Source: Gremmenia infestans
Lineage: Eukaryota; Ascomycota; Leotiomycetes; Helotiales; Hamatocanthoscyphaceae
DNA: 64,000 bases
Direction: 5' to 3'
Assembly: GCA_032629725.1 (NCBI GenBank)
Contig: JAFEVB010000001.1
Location: forward strand, 930,001 to 994,000
This document shows, one piece after another, positions 34,964 through 47,999 of the stretch (position 1 is the first letter of the stretch; each line of letters opens with the position of its first letter). Under the pieces are notes generated by a model. It had not been told where the DNA came from. It made no database searches and was given only the letters and a program-made list of their open reading frames with translations. Position numbers and translations under genes: made by a program.

Positions 34964-37900
34964 GACCATTCTTGCAACTTGTCTTGTTTCTCTTCGCTCA
35001 ACTCCGGTCACGCCTTTTGCTAGATTGAGTCTGCCACCGTACATGACTCTCGGCCGAAAAAGATGTGGTGTGGATGACGGTCTCCGAAACTCGGCACTTG
35101 TATCGAATTCAACGCAATGCCGTATACGGTATAACGAACTCTTTCTAATAATTTGTCACCATCCCATCACACACTCGGGAATTTATCCCCCTAGGAGACT
35201 TTACCTTTCGGGGTCATCGGGGAATATATTGAAACCCCCCTTGTTGGACGCTTTAAAGAGACCGGTTAATAAACAAAAGAAATAAAAGAGACGGCGGTAC
35301 CAACACCAACACCAACACCAATATCCTTGATAATTTTCTGATTCCTCAGTTTTTACAATGCCACGGAGTCTATGCAGCCTATACGCGATTCTCGACGTCG
35401 GCATTCGATGGGCAAAAACACATGGGCGCAATACGGAGTACCAACCGGCTGTGACCCGGGTTCGGAGGTAGTCAAATACCTTGCTTGCTCAGTGGCGCGT
35501 GCATGCGCCACCTACATTCATCTCAATATGAAGCTTTCCGCACGAGTGCTTTGTACGAAGTAGATCTTAAGTACGGGACGGTACGGGCCAGACAGAAAAT
35601 AGGCTGAATTGTCTGCAGCGGGCAAGTCGGAAAGTTTACCTGCCCTCCCTGTCTTACTCCGTATCCTGTCCTGTCAGGCACATCGGTACACGTACCTTCA
35701 GAACGTCATTCTTCTCTCCAGAACGTGGATAACAATCAAGCCCCGGTACTTGCATCGTATCGAGACACCCATGCTGTCCAATCCACGGGCCATCCATTCG
35801 GAACCAAGCGCGCAAACGGAGACGCCGCTACCGGGATATTCGACAAGAAAAAAGATTAATGTTTCTTGGGGCTCTGTAACGCTGCTGGCTGGCCTGCTGG
35901 TACCTATATCTGAGACAAACCGGTATATACTACCCTATACCCTGGGAGTTACCATCGTATTGATATGTATTTGAAATAAGACCCAAACAAACAGGACGGG
36001 TGGACGGACAAAACCCTGCTCCTTTTTCGGGAATAACAGGGAAATTGATATCCCGTATAATGTGTTATACCCCGCCCCCCACGCGGCATTCATTCAAGGA
36101 AAACGTGGCCCATACGTACGGAGCTTTTATGGCAGGGTAGGTGTAGGGTACTCCTATCCTCCCCATGAAAAACGCAATGTGAGGTTTGCTTTTTCGGCCC
36201 GCGGTGCGATGATGCCTGCAAGAATATTCGCCTCTTTTTTTATATTTAAGTCTGACAGCCCCACCTTGAATTCCTCAATTGTACGGAGTACCCATAAATA
36301 TACACTCCGCACCACTTAAAGAACTTACGGAGTAGATTTCACTATTACAGGGAGGCCTAAACTCACTTTAAGATTGGTTTATTTTACTTCGTATGGTTTC
36401 AAAGATCTACTCCGTACTCGCGTTTTTTTTAAGTCTAATAGTGGAGATTGTCTAGCGTAGAAAGGATAGATCCCGCAAATATGACTAGCTCTAGTATAGA
36501 TCCGCAGAACCGCAAAAAAGATCAATGCTGAAGCAATCTTACTGTATATAGTTGGAGCTGTGTATTTCATCCGATCTAAGCTCTCTGGGTGGCGCGGAGT
36601 ATAAGATTGTGGACAAGAAAGTGTCTCCACTGTCAGACTTTAATAAAAGGGAGTATACTAGGGTAAAGAGCTAGTCAAATCTAAACTCTATACAGCAGCA
36701 TTCTGGCCATTTACGCTAAGTAGTGTATTTATACTTCGAAGTAGAGGGCCTGTCAAACTTAAGAAACAGGCGAGTACAATACTCCGTACTCCGTAGCCCA
36801 ATCAGACATCTATGGTACGGGCAACTGCCGAAAGGATTGTAAGAATATTCCCTTGGCTAGGGCTAGGCCGGGCCGTCTCCATGTCACCGTGTACCGTATG
36901 TTACTTCGTAGTTACACTGGATATATGTCTTCGAGAAACGGAAGCTTTCTCCGCCACGTTATGAAGTAAGACATGATATTTTTGCGAACGGTGGACGGAG
37001 ATACAGATAGAGATAGAGACGGATATCTCGGAGTTCTCAATGCTACAGTACATGCTTTTCTAAACCGGTTTCTAGTTTTCCAAAGCAATCTGATTAATCG
37101 AGAGAGACATTTCTTTCAAGTAAAAAGTGAGATAACTCAAGCTATGCCGAATATCTATATCAGTCCGAAAAGAAGAAATATTAACTAATACGTTGACCTC
37201 AGTAGTAAGATAGAAAAAATAAACCTATCACAACTTACTTATAAGTCAGCGACGGGAGAGTCTGAAATATATTAATTACCCCGTACCCGTATTACCTTAC
37301 CTCGCCTGATTACCTTATACCAGCTTACTTACCCCGCACTGTAGAGCATGCCACCCAGCCAAAGCAAGCAAACCACCTGCCCTCCCTCCTCTCTAAGATA
37401 CCCTCTCCCCAACACCCAATATAAACATTTTATCCTTTTACGCCACCATGAAATCTTCCACCCCAAGAACAATTTTGTAATCAACAAGCAAGTAAGCATT
37501 TATCAACCAATCAAGTCATTTGATATTATAAAAAAGGCGTTCAATTAACAGGCATGCATGCCTGCAATGCAATCAGTCAGCAATTGGAACCAAGGGACCG
37601 GGATCGAGTTTCGCAAAGGCCATCGGGTTGGGGAGATTTCTGTGCCTGTCTATCTGTCTGCCTGTCACAATAATAAACGAACGAACGGTATTGCGTTACT
37701 CGTATCTCGTGCGGATTGGAGACGGGAGTATGTGGCGTGATCTCGTCTGATCTCGTTTTATCTAAACAAGAGTGTTCGCGGCGCAGCCCACCCTGGCCTG
37801 TCCTGCCCTGCCCTGCCTCACGGGAAAATTCATTATGTGTAAGATAAGAGGGGTAAGGTATGTTTGAAGCCCAACATACAGACATGCATTTCATATCTCT

Positions 37901-38561
37901 TCATATATATTGCCTAGCCACCGACCCAAGTTAATATAATGTACGCCTTGACCCCTTTCATATGTATCTTAAAATCGCAAGCCCTCCTTCCCCTCCTTTG
38001 CCCCAAACCTATTTCCAGAACACCCCCTCCTTTCCAGATTTATTCAATAAATACATACAGATAAGATAAGACAATAATTGCTCGCGCACATACGTTTAGG
38101 TCGTATAGTATAGCGTGACATGTACAAAGAGACCTGCCCCCGAACCCCCCTTCCCATTTTGAGAGAGTTACAGCCTCCATATACAAAACGTAGTTCCCAT
38201 GTGAAGATAGATAAAAAGGTAAAGCCACCCAGGCTAAAGCAGCAACGCATCGCAGGAGAGCACAATCCAACGCGCGTACTTGGTATCATTGCAAAACTTC
38301 AAAAACAAAGAGCCTTCCCAAGTCGGTAAAGGTATTTGAACGTAGAAAATAGTCGATCCGAGCCGAGGAAATATCGAGAGTTGTATAGAACACAACAACG
38401 TATATTGATGTGATAATGGTATGTCGAGGAAGCGAAAAGGTTCCGAATCATAAAGCGTCGAGGAGCGCAGAAACGTGTATGCTCGCCCATGACTCGTGGA
38501 GAATGGGATTCTGGTCATAAGGCATAGCGACAAGACAAAGAGAGGAATATTACGAGCGGTA
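34964..38561. other. Gene-poor 3.6 kb with many TACGGAGTA/TACGAAGTA motifs
   Basis: No gene is recognised on either strand. The stretch holds at least ten copies of the two 9-mers (from 35432 to 36910), a CAACAC run at about 35299-35322, AT-rich patches at 36370-36760 and 37080-37270 that look mutated, and short TTACCTTACC-like repeats near 37285-37335. The 121-codon ORF near 35609 lacks an ATG start and any motif. The whole may be decayed transposon or other lineage-specific DNA. Confidence 0.5.
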
Positions 38562-41500
38562 TTACGTGGCAAGGAAATCCATTCCCATCCTGTGCGCAAT
38601 GCTCTGCCAATCCCAACTCCTCTCATCTTTAGCATCCATGAGCCGCCACACCTCCTCCAGAACTTGCAGTGCTGTATCCGAGTTCCTGTACTCCATGTAC
38701 GCCTTCACTGTGCCGATGGCCTTGCGTATTGGGTCCCGTTGCTCTTTCTCGAAAGCCGCGCAACCAATCACGAATGCCGGCGCCAGAATTAGCGTTTGGC
38801 TTGGGTCACGGGGCGTAAAAGATGCAAGTAGCGTTAAGCCATCGTCTACGGCTTGAGTAATTCGGTTGTCGGGTTTCCAGCTTGTCGCTTTTGGTGGGTA
38901 AATGGTGCGCCAAAGGTAAACCCACATCATCTGTTTGTAAAGAAGGCCGGCGAGGTCGCGAGAATCGCCTTCGGGCCAGGCTGGTGTCCATTCTCTGATG
39001 CCGGCATCAATCTCGGCGGCGCGGTAAAGTGATGTATAGTCCACAACGGGGTCGACCCGGGCTTCCATGTTCTCACGTATCTTGTTCCGGATGTTGGTGA
39101 TCCTAGACATGTAAAGAAATAGACCATCCGAGACGCCGAGTAAGCGGACAGCTGCCGGTTGGATGACTGTATTTGGGAGGTCCCAATCATCTGGTGCTAA
39201 TATGCGTGTCCCATTTTGTGGAAGTGCTATTAACTCGTCTGCGACAATATGGTATTGGAAGAACTCATGAATGAATTTCAAAAAGTCGAGGTCCTCTGGA
39301 GGTCTTTCTTGAATAAGTTTCTGGTAATGTTGTAGATGGAACCGATGTTGGCCATTGGGGTTCTCGTCCGAGAGAGTTTGAAGGACAAGACATAAGATCT
39401 GTCCGTAGGTGGCTGCAATTGCCACATTGGAGTCGCCTTGTTGCTCTTGCCGTATCAGCCCCTTGACAGCTTCATCATGATGAAATTGAGAGCGCTCTTC
39501 CAATGTCTTGATATCAACACCTGGGTGTTCTTGCAAGATATGAAGGCCATAAGGTGAGCGATAGTCGATATGTTTGCTCGCAAGGGCTAGTATCGAATGC
39601 ATAAGACCTGAATGTTGCAAGGCTATCGGTAATAACATGTTCTTGAAAGCGGTGTCTTGCTCTCCTTCCACTGTGAATATCAAACTCAGCCGGGTTATGT
39701 AATGCTGAAAGAACATTCTATCTCCTTCAGTTTCGACTCCATTGATCATAGGCGGTAACTTGATGTTTGGCAATGTGTAACTTGCCCTGCGTAGTTGGGC
39801 TGTTGGACCGATCAGCTCATCCGTTCCGGACCGACATGTTCTCATGACCCTACCTTCTTCTGCTTTCTCTTTGCCGCTCTTCCATATCGTCTTTGCAGGA
39901 TAACCTTCACACTGTACTGAGTTCTTTTCACAGTTCATACCTGTGGGTGTTAGATAAATCTGAGTAAGCAGGGTATGGATCATAAATCAACTGACAGCCA
40001 GGTTTCGTCTCATCACACTTCTTCTTACGTTTCCTGCAGGTGATGCATCCTGTCTTGGACCTGCCCTTAGTAACCTTTGCCATCGACTCCGGTGTCGGCT
40101 TGGGATGTTTCCTCGGACGACCTCGAGGCCGTTTTATCTGGGCTGGCGTCGACTCCGAGCAAGGTGACTCGGACACAATGTTCCCCTTGATGTCTGCCTG
40201 CTCCAGATCTTCCATATCCACATCCTCGATGGGCTCAAGTTTAGGAATCACAATTCCCTCATCCTCTTGTTCACCAGCCGTATTGTCGTCTTGCTCCCAA
40301 GTGCTATCACCGTCGTCCTCCTCCTCTTCCACGAATCCGCCCGACGAGCTCCATGGATCCGTACATGATGATGATGTCGCAGAGGTTATCATAGTCAATC
40401 CCCCACACGAAGACGAAGCATCCGACCCGTCCATACTGGCTCTAGAATCCACGATTGATATCTCAAACGTCTCATACATTTTTGACCCAGCCAAGTTGCG
40501 ACGCTCTTCAGTGCGCATGCGCCTCCGGACTGGCGGTCGCATATGACGGTTTCCGGCTGACGAGGAAAAAGGAATAATCTGGGGTATTTGCGTAACCTCG
40601 ATAACGTCTGAGCTTGGAGTTGTAGTCGAGGACCATGAGATGTCGGGCTCCAATAATGGAAGCTGCGGGTCCATTATTGTTCGATGTACCCTGCGATTAA
40701 CCATGCCATGAGTCCCAAATTCGTTCTCAATCAATTACCACAACTTCCGACCACTGGTGAAAGGGGAGGAGGGGAGAAAGCCAGTGAGTGTGAACGGAAA
40801 AGGAATGCAAAGAAGACGAGAGGCTCACATTGATAATATCAGCCCCCCACTGGGCTGGGGCGAGCTGCCCTCGCTTGTCTGACCAGGGGCAAGGATGGAA
40901 GGGACCAGGGGTGGACGGCTGTTGCTGGACGTGCACAGGGCCCTTGCACACACGGGAATATTACCCCCTTGGGGCCTCTTAGGGGTTAAATGAAATGCAG
41001 GCAAGCGACCAGGAAGAAGGCTTTCGCTCCGAAATGCAGGAAAATGGGAATGGGTTTCAGGGGAGGCTGTAACATAAAGTAGGTATGTGCTTGAGTGATA
41101 CTGTAATACGGTATGCATGCATGCAGACTTGCGCAGGTCGACGTCGTGCGTGTCCCCTAGTCGTGGTATTTAAGCTTCAGTTCTCTATCAAGAGATTCTT
41201 AGTGCAGAGCTCCCATGGTTGCACAGCTGGGTGACCTGAATGACTATCGCTGGCCAGACCCGAATCTATGAATCATGTAGCGATACTATCGTACCCCATC
41301 CTTTGGCGCTGGCCAATTTACGAAGTATTATTATATCGATCTTGCGGTAGCATTCGCGGCCCGCGGGTGGGATCGTGATGTATAGAGCCTGTCTAGGTAA
41401 GACACCAAACCACTCTTGCCTCCGCTCCGTACCGTAGTCCCCGCGAATCCGCGATAGCGACAGAAGACGTAGACGATACGGTAGTGCAGTGCTAAAGAAA

Positions 41501-44500
41501 AGTGGGTAATTAACTGTTATTCCGAAGAAGCTTGGAGGTTTTCCGATCAATTGTACCTGTTTAGTAGTAGTACAGAACGGTAGAGATCCTCGCGTACGTA
41601 CTCGCAAAGTGCCGTGCCTTAAATGCACTTACTCGAATATGTCCACAGTATCCTGCCTGCCCCGAGCTGCCCCTTAAAGGACTGATTTGTGCCACCATTA
41701 CGATTTAGCTTCAATGAGCGAGAGCCAATGCTTGACTAAAATTTGCCCCTGTTTTCCCAAAACTTGACTCAATCAAGTGCATGGTAATATGCATCGCGGT
41801 GTTTGGGCGAATCAAGTCCTGAAATGGATGAACTGGGCGTCCGCTAAAGAACCCCAAGAAGTCGAATGTGCAGTGATATACCACTCTTGCTTGCCTTGGA
41901 GGGCACGGTAGGACAAGGAATGACACACCTCGCTACCTGGTTACACCGCGTGATACCACAATAGATGGCAGGTAAAAATAGGGGTTAGCAGAACGTCGAT
42001 GTTACGAAGTATTGCCGTCAATTGAGAAACCCCACGCTCAGAATCTAAACGTCGTCACAACTCACGACTCAGAACCGGCAATCACCGGACGGATGTTCAG
42101 TTTCGATGGGCCAGTTCAATTTCCCATCCCACGCTCCCCAGCACATCATGATACGGACCAAAGAGGGTTGCAGAGACGGCATAATCTGGCCCCATACTCT
42201 CCATAAATTTACGGAGTAGTGTTAATTGAAGGTCTTCGCAACTTGCAGCCCTCGAAGAACGGTAGTGCTGAAGATCATCCGGCTATCCAGGATCAAAATC
42301 CCACAATTCGGTCTGGCGCCAAGAATTGTACCGTAAACTTCAGTTTCGCGTTTCCCCCATGTACAGGAGACTTGCCCGTCTACACGATTAGTCTGGCTTT
42401 TGAGGTACTAGTACAAGCTCAACATCAGAATAATGGCCTCAACTGCCCCCCTCGTGAACAGCTGCCCGCAATCTGTACTTCGATACCCTGCGACGAGACT
42501 TGGGAATCCCTTCAGCGATTATTTTGAAAGCAAACATTGTGTTGGAATTACCAGACCATTTTTAAACAACGTAGTTATAAGAAAATGCCTTCAAGGGACT
42601 TCATTCTTGGAATCCTTTCGCGCATGTAACATCTCAATGTTATAGAGGTGCGGAGCATTCCGTGGTATATAGATAGATATATCAGCCTAGGTATAGTTCC
42701 GCACGCTTGTCCATAGTCTCCGGCTGCTCTATTACTTGAGTCAGCAAAGTGGACAAAGTGTGTGGATATTACTATACTATTACCAGGAGTAATGGCCAGC
42801 AAGAGACACCGCACTTACTTTGTAACATCTGTCATCGGGAGTAAATGATTGACGGGGTAAATCACATCACTATCCTAGCGCTTCTCGAAACTGGCATGCT
42901 TCTAGCCTCGTTCAACCCTAAAGCATGATGGTAATATACTTAAGAGGAGAGGCGCTATTAGCATATGTGCATGCTTGCGCCGCAGAACGTCTCAAGAGCA
43001 GACCAAGAACTAAGCGTGGAGAAGGGAAACTTGGCATAAGTACTAAGTTGGCTGCATCATCCTTGCCTGACAAACGGGCAGCGACCGCATCACGGCTTGT
43101 CCATGCTTTGCCAGTTTTTTCCAAGCTTCCAAGCTTTTATCACCCTGGGTTAGGGATGCGGGTAGCTGTGGATATTCAAGGCCCCATATTCAATTCTCCG
43201 TGTATTGAATCCAGAAATTTGGATTCGTTTTCGCAAGCTCTTCCCAAAGGAGGAAGAGACAACTTTCAACATGAGGCCGGTAATCATGAACATCTAACTG
43301 AAGCTCTGAAGCAGGATTTATTATAGAGGGAAGGCACTGTGCCATACCGGCGCAGAGCAAGGTGGCACTTCCCATTCAGTAGCTCGAACTATTACTTGTA
43401 TACCCCTTCAGAGAAGAACATGGTAAACAAACCCCAAAGAATCAGCTGTGCCGCTTTGCTTGTACCAGACCAGCTCTCTGGTAACTGTAGATACTATCTG
43501 ATTGGTGTTTCCCGAAAGCTAAGAGGGGCTATGTCTGCACCAACGTTCTGGTCTGCATACCAGCCGTGCCTCGAAGAAGGTCTCGTGCATGACATTTGTT
43601 ATCGGTACCAGATGCTCTCTGAAATCCTGAAAGGCCAAAGACGACTCCTACGAATTCTAGTTCTCCTCTAGGATCAAGTAGAGAGATATAAGACGGAAGC
43701 CAAATAAATGTGATTCCGAGAGTGGGCAATTCTCACGAATCTTGCCACAGTAAGCAGTGGAGAGCAAGCAAGTTCCCAGCAAAGCAGCAGCAACCCAGCT
43801 CCCAGCAAACCTTAAGCTCCCCTCTTTACACCTCCCGTCCGTACTCCGTACCGCCGACAGAGGATCTGGGATCGACGTCTCGCGTCTTCCCGCTCGCACA
43901 AGACGCTACAAGGATCGAGCTTCGTAGGCTTACCTCCGTGCCCCGTACGTACTGAGCGTACACACCGTAAGTAATTCTACAGTAGTGTGCTGTCTGTGCG
44001 CGAGGGTTGCTCTAACCCACCAAGGCTTAGACAGATTCGCACTTCGCTCTTCGCTTTTAAATACCCTCTTGCGTAGGAAGAGGTGCGCTCTGACAAAATT
44101 ACTTCGTGAAAAATTACGGAGTAGTTCAGCTCGGTAACGCATCTCTGCCGCAGTGCCGTTTGGAAACAAGAGTGCGTATCCTCCAATTACACACGTTACG
44201 GAAGCCCGTTCGGAACGAGCAACCGAAGGATAGCCGGATTTGGTATCCCGCACTTTGCAGCACAAATACAGTATGCCCCTATTTTGCCGACGATCTCTTG
44301 ATTGATAATATCTTGCTCAGGGTTGAGCCTTGGGGTTGCCTACGGTGTACCAAGCCAACCCTCGAGATCAGGCTATCTCTAGCAGCCTAGCTCTTACTGT
44401 ATTTGCTCGTCATGGTACGATTCCTTCTCCTTCGGGCCCGAAATGTTATTGATACAACGCTGCTACTATATCTCCACAATACAAGAGGTTTAGGATCGAG

Positions 44501-44639
44501 AATTCCTCACGATCTGGCGGGACCTTGTTAGTCCGACTACTTCGTTGCGATCGGGGTTCGCTTTAGCGGGGTTTGTTTTGACTAACCATCGATATTTGGG
44601 TGAAATTCATTTGTAAATTACCACCGCGGGTACGGAGTA
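35432..44639. repeat. Cluster of dispersed 9-mers TACGGAGTA and TACGAAGTA
   Basis: Counting both strands by eye, TACGGAGTA or its complement starts at 35432, 35655, 36282, 36326, 36408, 36780, 36787, 42210, 43842, 44115 and 44631 here, plus 21859 and 32463 outside. TACGAAGTA or its complement starts at 35554, 36385, 36902, 41319 and 42003, plus 48578 and 55521 outside. Each motif has TAC/GTA arms around a three-base centre, a tiny inverted repeat. Chance would give about one copy of the two motifs together in 64 kb. All noted copies lie between genes. Confidence 0.8.
38562..40704 (-). CDS. Zn2Cys6 transcription factor with AT-hook
   Basis: Exons 40704-39996 and 39940-38562 give 695 residues. 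The zinc cluster has Cys220, 223, 230, 237, 240 and 247 (GCITCRKRKKKCDETKPGC, then MNCEKNSVQC); the intron splits the Cys237 codon. About 20 residues earlier lies an AT-hook, KRPRGRPRKHP (191-201), which should add minor-groove contact with AT-rich DNA. Residues 1-185 are acidic and Ser-rich, a likely activation region. The C-terminal 400 residues (for example MLLPIALQHSGLMHSILALAS) fit the fungal-specific factor domain 2 (PF11951 type). It sits alone between two gene-poor tracts, so its targets cannot be inferred from neighbours. ATG 40674 (MDPQLPLLEPD) is an alternative start. Confidence 0.92.
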
Positions 44640-46313
44640 GTAGGGCTTGACAAAACGCAGACGCCTGTCTGTTCGAACTTCGGAGCAAGCACCTCTTTGA
44701 TAGGGTTCGTTGGTTGTAACGCCGCGGCATCCCTCGCTCGCCGTGTCAGCTCGGAGGCTACACAAGCGCTGGACTTCCCGAAATCTACGGCCCGTCTATG
44801 CCAACCAGAGGGAGGCTCGTGCCGACCACGGGAAGAAATTGTGCTGATACCAGACGGGTATAAATTGCTTACCCCGCCCATGGCTGGATGCTGTGTTGCA
44901 TCGGCAATAATAGCAATACCTGGAGTAAGAGGCAAGTCAAGCATCAGCAATGCGACGGTGCAGAGTGCCACCAATTCCTAAACCCAAGTGCCACGATGGA
45001 GAATGCCTTAAAGCTTAGCTTAGTTCAGCTGGTTGAAAGAAGGTGTGAACCGTGGGAGGGATGAATGGGTGAGGAAGATCCTTGATTAACCTACCAATGC
45101 CATCAATAGTTCGTTAATTCTTCAGCAGCACGGTGCCAGCACCTAAGCCTTAGCTCACCACTTTCCCGACGCCTCTTCTCTCTCGTGCCTCTGTTTTCCC
45201 AGAGTATCGTCCGCTACGTGCTCGGCATTTCGATGGCTTTACGATGCTAGCTCGCCCAGTTTTCTTTCATGCGGGTAACATCGCATGCAGCTGTCAGGGC
45301 CTTGATGTTGCAACCAACTTTTTCCCGCGCACCGCACTCTTTATCCAATAACCACAAAACACCACCACCCCCATTTATCACAAGAGGATTCCACATGGAA
45401 GTTAGCTCAAACTCAAGGACCCTAGCACGAGCCAAATCGCCGGGTGGAGAGCGATCTTCGATCGATTTAGCCTTGCCACTGTTGAGGTCGCCATCGAGAC
45501 CCCTTAAAGGAGCTCCTGCAGACGAGCTATCTGAACCCGTTTGAGAGAAGAGATGCTATCCGAGTGCGAGGCTTGCATATAGAGAATTAGAAGCTTTTAA
45601 GGGTCCTATCAAAGTTGAAGACCAGTCCAATTCCTCTATCAATGTCTTAAAACGTTGCTCTATTCCGGAGAAAAGACTCCTTCTGTCGCTACCTTTCCCA
45701 TCGAGAAACTAGATTGCGCCTGGGTAAATCGCATGTAATCGATTATATAAGTATGCATATCGGAAAATTCGCATGTGAATTTCTACTTAGTACTAGGTTG
45801 GGTTGAAGACATCGAGGCTCCGCTCCATACTATATTTGCGTTGCATATTTGCGCTCCATATTTGCGTTTCGCATCCCGTGTTTGAGCACGAGATCGGTTG
45901 TCTGATGTCTGATTTGTCTCCGATGTCGACCCTAATACTCCACGCCATCAACATAACCTTGATTGAAATGTGCTTTCCCGACGATAAACGCTCATAACTG
46001 AGCTTTGTCTAACGCTTGCCTTGCACCCCTCTACGTCCTGTGCTGCAAAGCTTTGGCTCTCAAAACGTCCCGCAAGCTTTAACGTTTCCGGGCCTTGATT
46101 GCTAACTGACCACACCATATCATGGCTCAATGCTTACCTCGAGCTTTGGTCACAGGCTCAAACCCGCTATATTTAGGCCCGAAAATACTCCTTCAAACCT
46201 TTATATTCTCGAATCTAGACTTCCGATAAAACAAGCGGTGAGGTCTGATATCAATGGGAGCCCTTCTTCGTGTAACCCAAAGATATCTGAACCCTACCCG
46301 CATATCGTATCTA
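40705..46313. other. Gene-poor 5.6 kb, no recognisable gene
   Basis: Only short unrelated frames occur here, such as 42925-43326 (133 codons) and 44618-44974 on the minus strand; none shows a domain or a splice partner. The TACGGAGTA/TACGAAGTA 9-mers continue (41319, 42003, 42210, 43842, 44115, 44631). A short CATATTTGCG triplication lies near 45833-45866. Eroded repeats or transposon relics are plausible, but no terminal repeat or transposase motif was found. Confidence 0.5.
45833..45866 (+). repeat. Triplicated TATTTGCG unit
   Basis: TATTTGCG occurs three times in 34 bases, the last two copies extended as CATATTTGCG. It is a short imperfect direct repeat in gene-free DNA with no function inferred. 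Confidence 0.75.
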
Positions 46314-47999
46314 TCATGTGACCCTCTCGCCCGCGGATTGGCTGCGAAGTGCATCAATCTCGCGTTGCAGAGCACTGAGATCTGCTAGGATATTATCACT
46401 CCCTGGGTTGCTCCTGATTATTTCCACTTGTGAGACAGAAGAGGCCTCCGAATCCCGTCGCGGTCGCGCACTATCTATACTACGCCTCGTTTTCTCACCA
46501 CTAGCTCTTCGTAAAGCTCCTGGTGACTGAGTTTGAGTTGGTGTTTCCCAACCATGACGATGTGGTGGCGGCGGCGGTGGCACAACGGATGCGCGTTTGT
46601 TGCTTGTTGGTAGATCTAGACTGGAGAGAGAAGGGGGTCTACCAGACATTGAATGCCTTGACGACCCTCGCGCTGGTGGGGGAGTAGGTATTGAGGTTGC
46701 GGAAGGTGATGATACTGGCAGGTGTTGTGAAGAGCTACGTATTGATGGTGGGCGCCTAGATGGGGGCGGAGGAGGTACTTTGCCACTATTCGAACGTTCT
46801 CTGCCAGAGTATTCTGATCCGGCAATACTGACATTATCTTCCTCGACTCTAGGAGACAATCTACCCGAACTACTCCGAGTCAATTTGGAATCTGACACCA
46901 GTTGGCTATGACGTCGGGCGAGAGGAGGTGCTGGAGGTGTCTTCTTTCTTATCGATGAAGATGGCGATGGAGGTTCGGGCGTTCTCCCAGCTGCTTCTTT
47001 GTCAAAAACAGATTCTTGATCCGAATCATGGCTGGCTCTATTCGGAGCAGGAGGTAGCAGCTTGTTGAGATCAGTTTGGGAACGGTTGGAGTTCACTGGA
47101 CTCAAAGTGAAATAGTTCTGGGATGTGATGGAGCCTGGCGTAGACGGTGGTTGCACAGTGCTTGCTGTAGGTTCGTCTCTCAGTTCGACATTTATCGATT
47201 TTCCATGTCTCGAGCTGGGCGGAGGAGGCTTCTTTCTGCCGGAAGTTGAGGACTGGGTCTCTGTTGCTAGCCCTCTTCGATCGTCATCCGGATCTGATAT
47301 CTCGTGAGATGTGCGAGGTGATTCGGCATGTGTCTCCTGTATTGCTTCGAAAATGGACTGTCTTGATACTGACGACGCATCCGTACTGCTGCCTCCATCG
47401 CCCAACGCATGCTGGGCCACATGTGCCTGGGTCGGCGGAGCTGTTGTAGATATTCCCAAACCCGCATTCCCAGTCATTAGTAACCTTTTGAATGCCTCCA
47501 CGTCCAGAGATGCCCTTCCGGGACTTGATACATTCGTTGGTGGTACCGTAGGGATCTCCCGTCCGGAGAGTCCTCCGGGCCGCTCCATCGTCTCCAATGT
47601 CTTTGAAAAGGGGTTTGCTGGGACCCTGCTAGGCCCGCTGCTTGCTTCATCTTCAGATGTGTCCGATTCTATGCTATAGAAGGGGTCTACATCTCGTGGG
47701 ATCGGCGTTGGCGGTTTTGCAGAGGCGGAATATGGGAACCTCTCCTCCCTTGTAGTAGACGCCGAGTCTAGTCTTAACGGCGATGGCGGTGGAGGTGATT
47801 GCACTCGTACTTTCTTCGTGATCTTCTTCGGTGCATCGATTGCCGGTGGTCCTGACCATGGCGGGGAACCTACTTGTTTATAGCTGATTTGCTCGAAGGA
47901 GGGGTTTTCTGGGGCAGGAGCTGGAGGGGCAGCTGCTGCTGAGTGCCCTTTCCTCCTGAAAGGGTTGGACGAAGGCAGATCTGAAGCCATCCTATTCAT
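46314..47999 (-). CDS. Proline-rich low-complexity protein, possible cytoskeletal scaffold
   Basis: One intron-free frame from ATG 47999 gives 561 residues (47990, MASDLPSSNPFRRKG, is an alternative start). The frame continues upstream only to a non-ATG codon. It is dominated by Pro, Ser and Arg, with runs such as KVPPPPPSRRPP, VVPPPPPPHRHG and KKPPPPSSRHG, which are typical SH3, WW or profilin ligands. The last 25 residues form a short amphipathic helix (NILADLSALQREIDALRS), a likely dimerisation or docking element. No enzyme domain, signal peptide or membrane segment is present. A role as a scaffold in actin, septin or endocytic assemblies is inference from composition only. Confidence 0.8.
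   Translation of the reverse strand: MNRMASDLPSSNPFRRKGHSAAAAPPAPAPENPSFEQISYKQVGSPPWSGPPAIDAPKKITKKVRVQSPPPPSPLRLDSASTTREERFPYSASAKPPTPIPRDVDPFYSIESDTSEDEASSGPSRVPANPFSKTLETMERPGGLSGREIPTVPPTNVSSPGRASLDVEAFKRLLMTGNAGLGISTTAPPTQAHVAQHALGDGGSSTDASSVSRQSIFEAIQETHAESPRTSHEISDPDDDRRGLATETQSSTSGRKKPPPPSSRHGKSINVELRDEPTASTVQPPSTPGSITSQNYFTLSPVNSNRSQTDLNKLLPPAPNRASHDSDQESVFDKEAAGRTPEPPSPSSSIRKKTPPAPPLARRHSQLVSDSKLTRSSSGRLSPRVEEDNVSIAGSEYSGRERSNSGKVPPPPPSRRPPSIRSSSQHLPVSSPSATSIPTPPPARGSSRHSMSGRPPSLSSLDLPTSNKRASVVPPPPPPHRHGWETPTQTQSPGALRRASGEKTRRSIDSARPRRDSEASSVSQVEIIRSNPGSDNILADLSALQREIDALRSQSAGERVT

Noticed and set aside
42925..43326. 133-codon ORF in the 40-46 kb gene desert
   Set aside because: No recognisable domain, no neighbouring exon, composition like the surrounding non-coding DNA.
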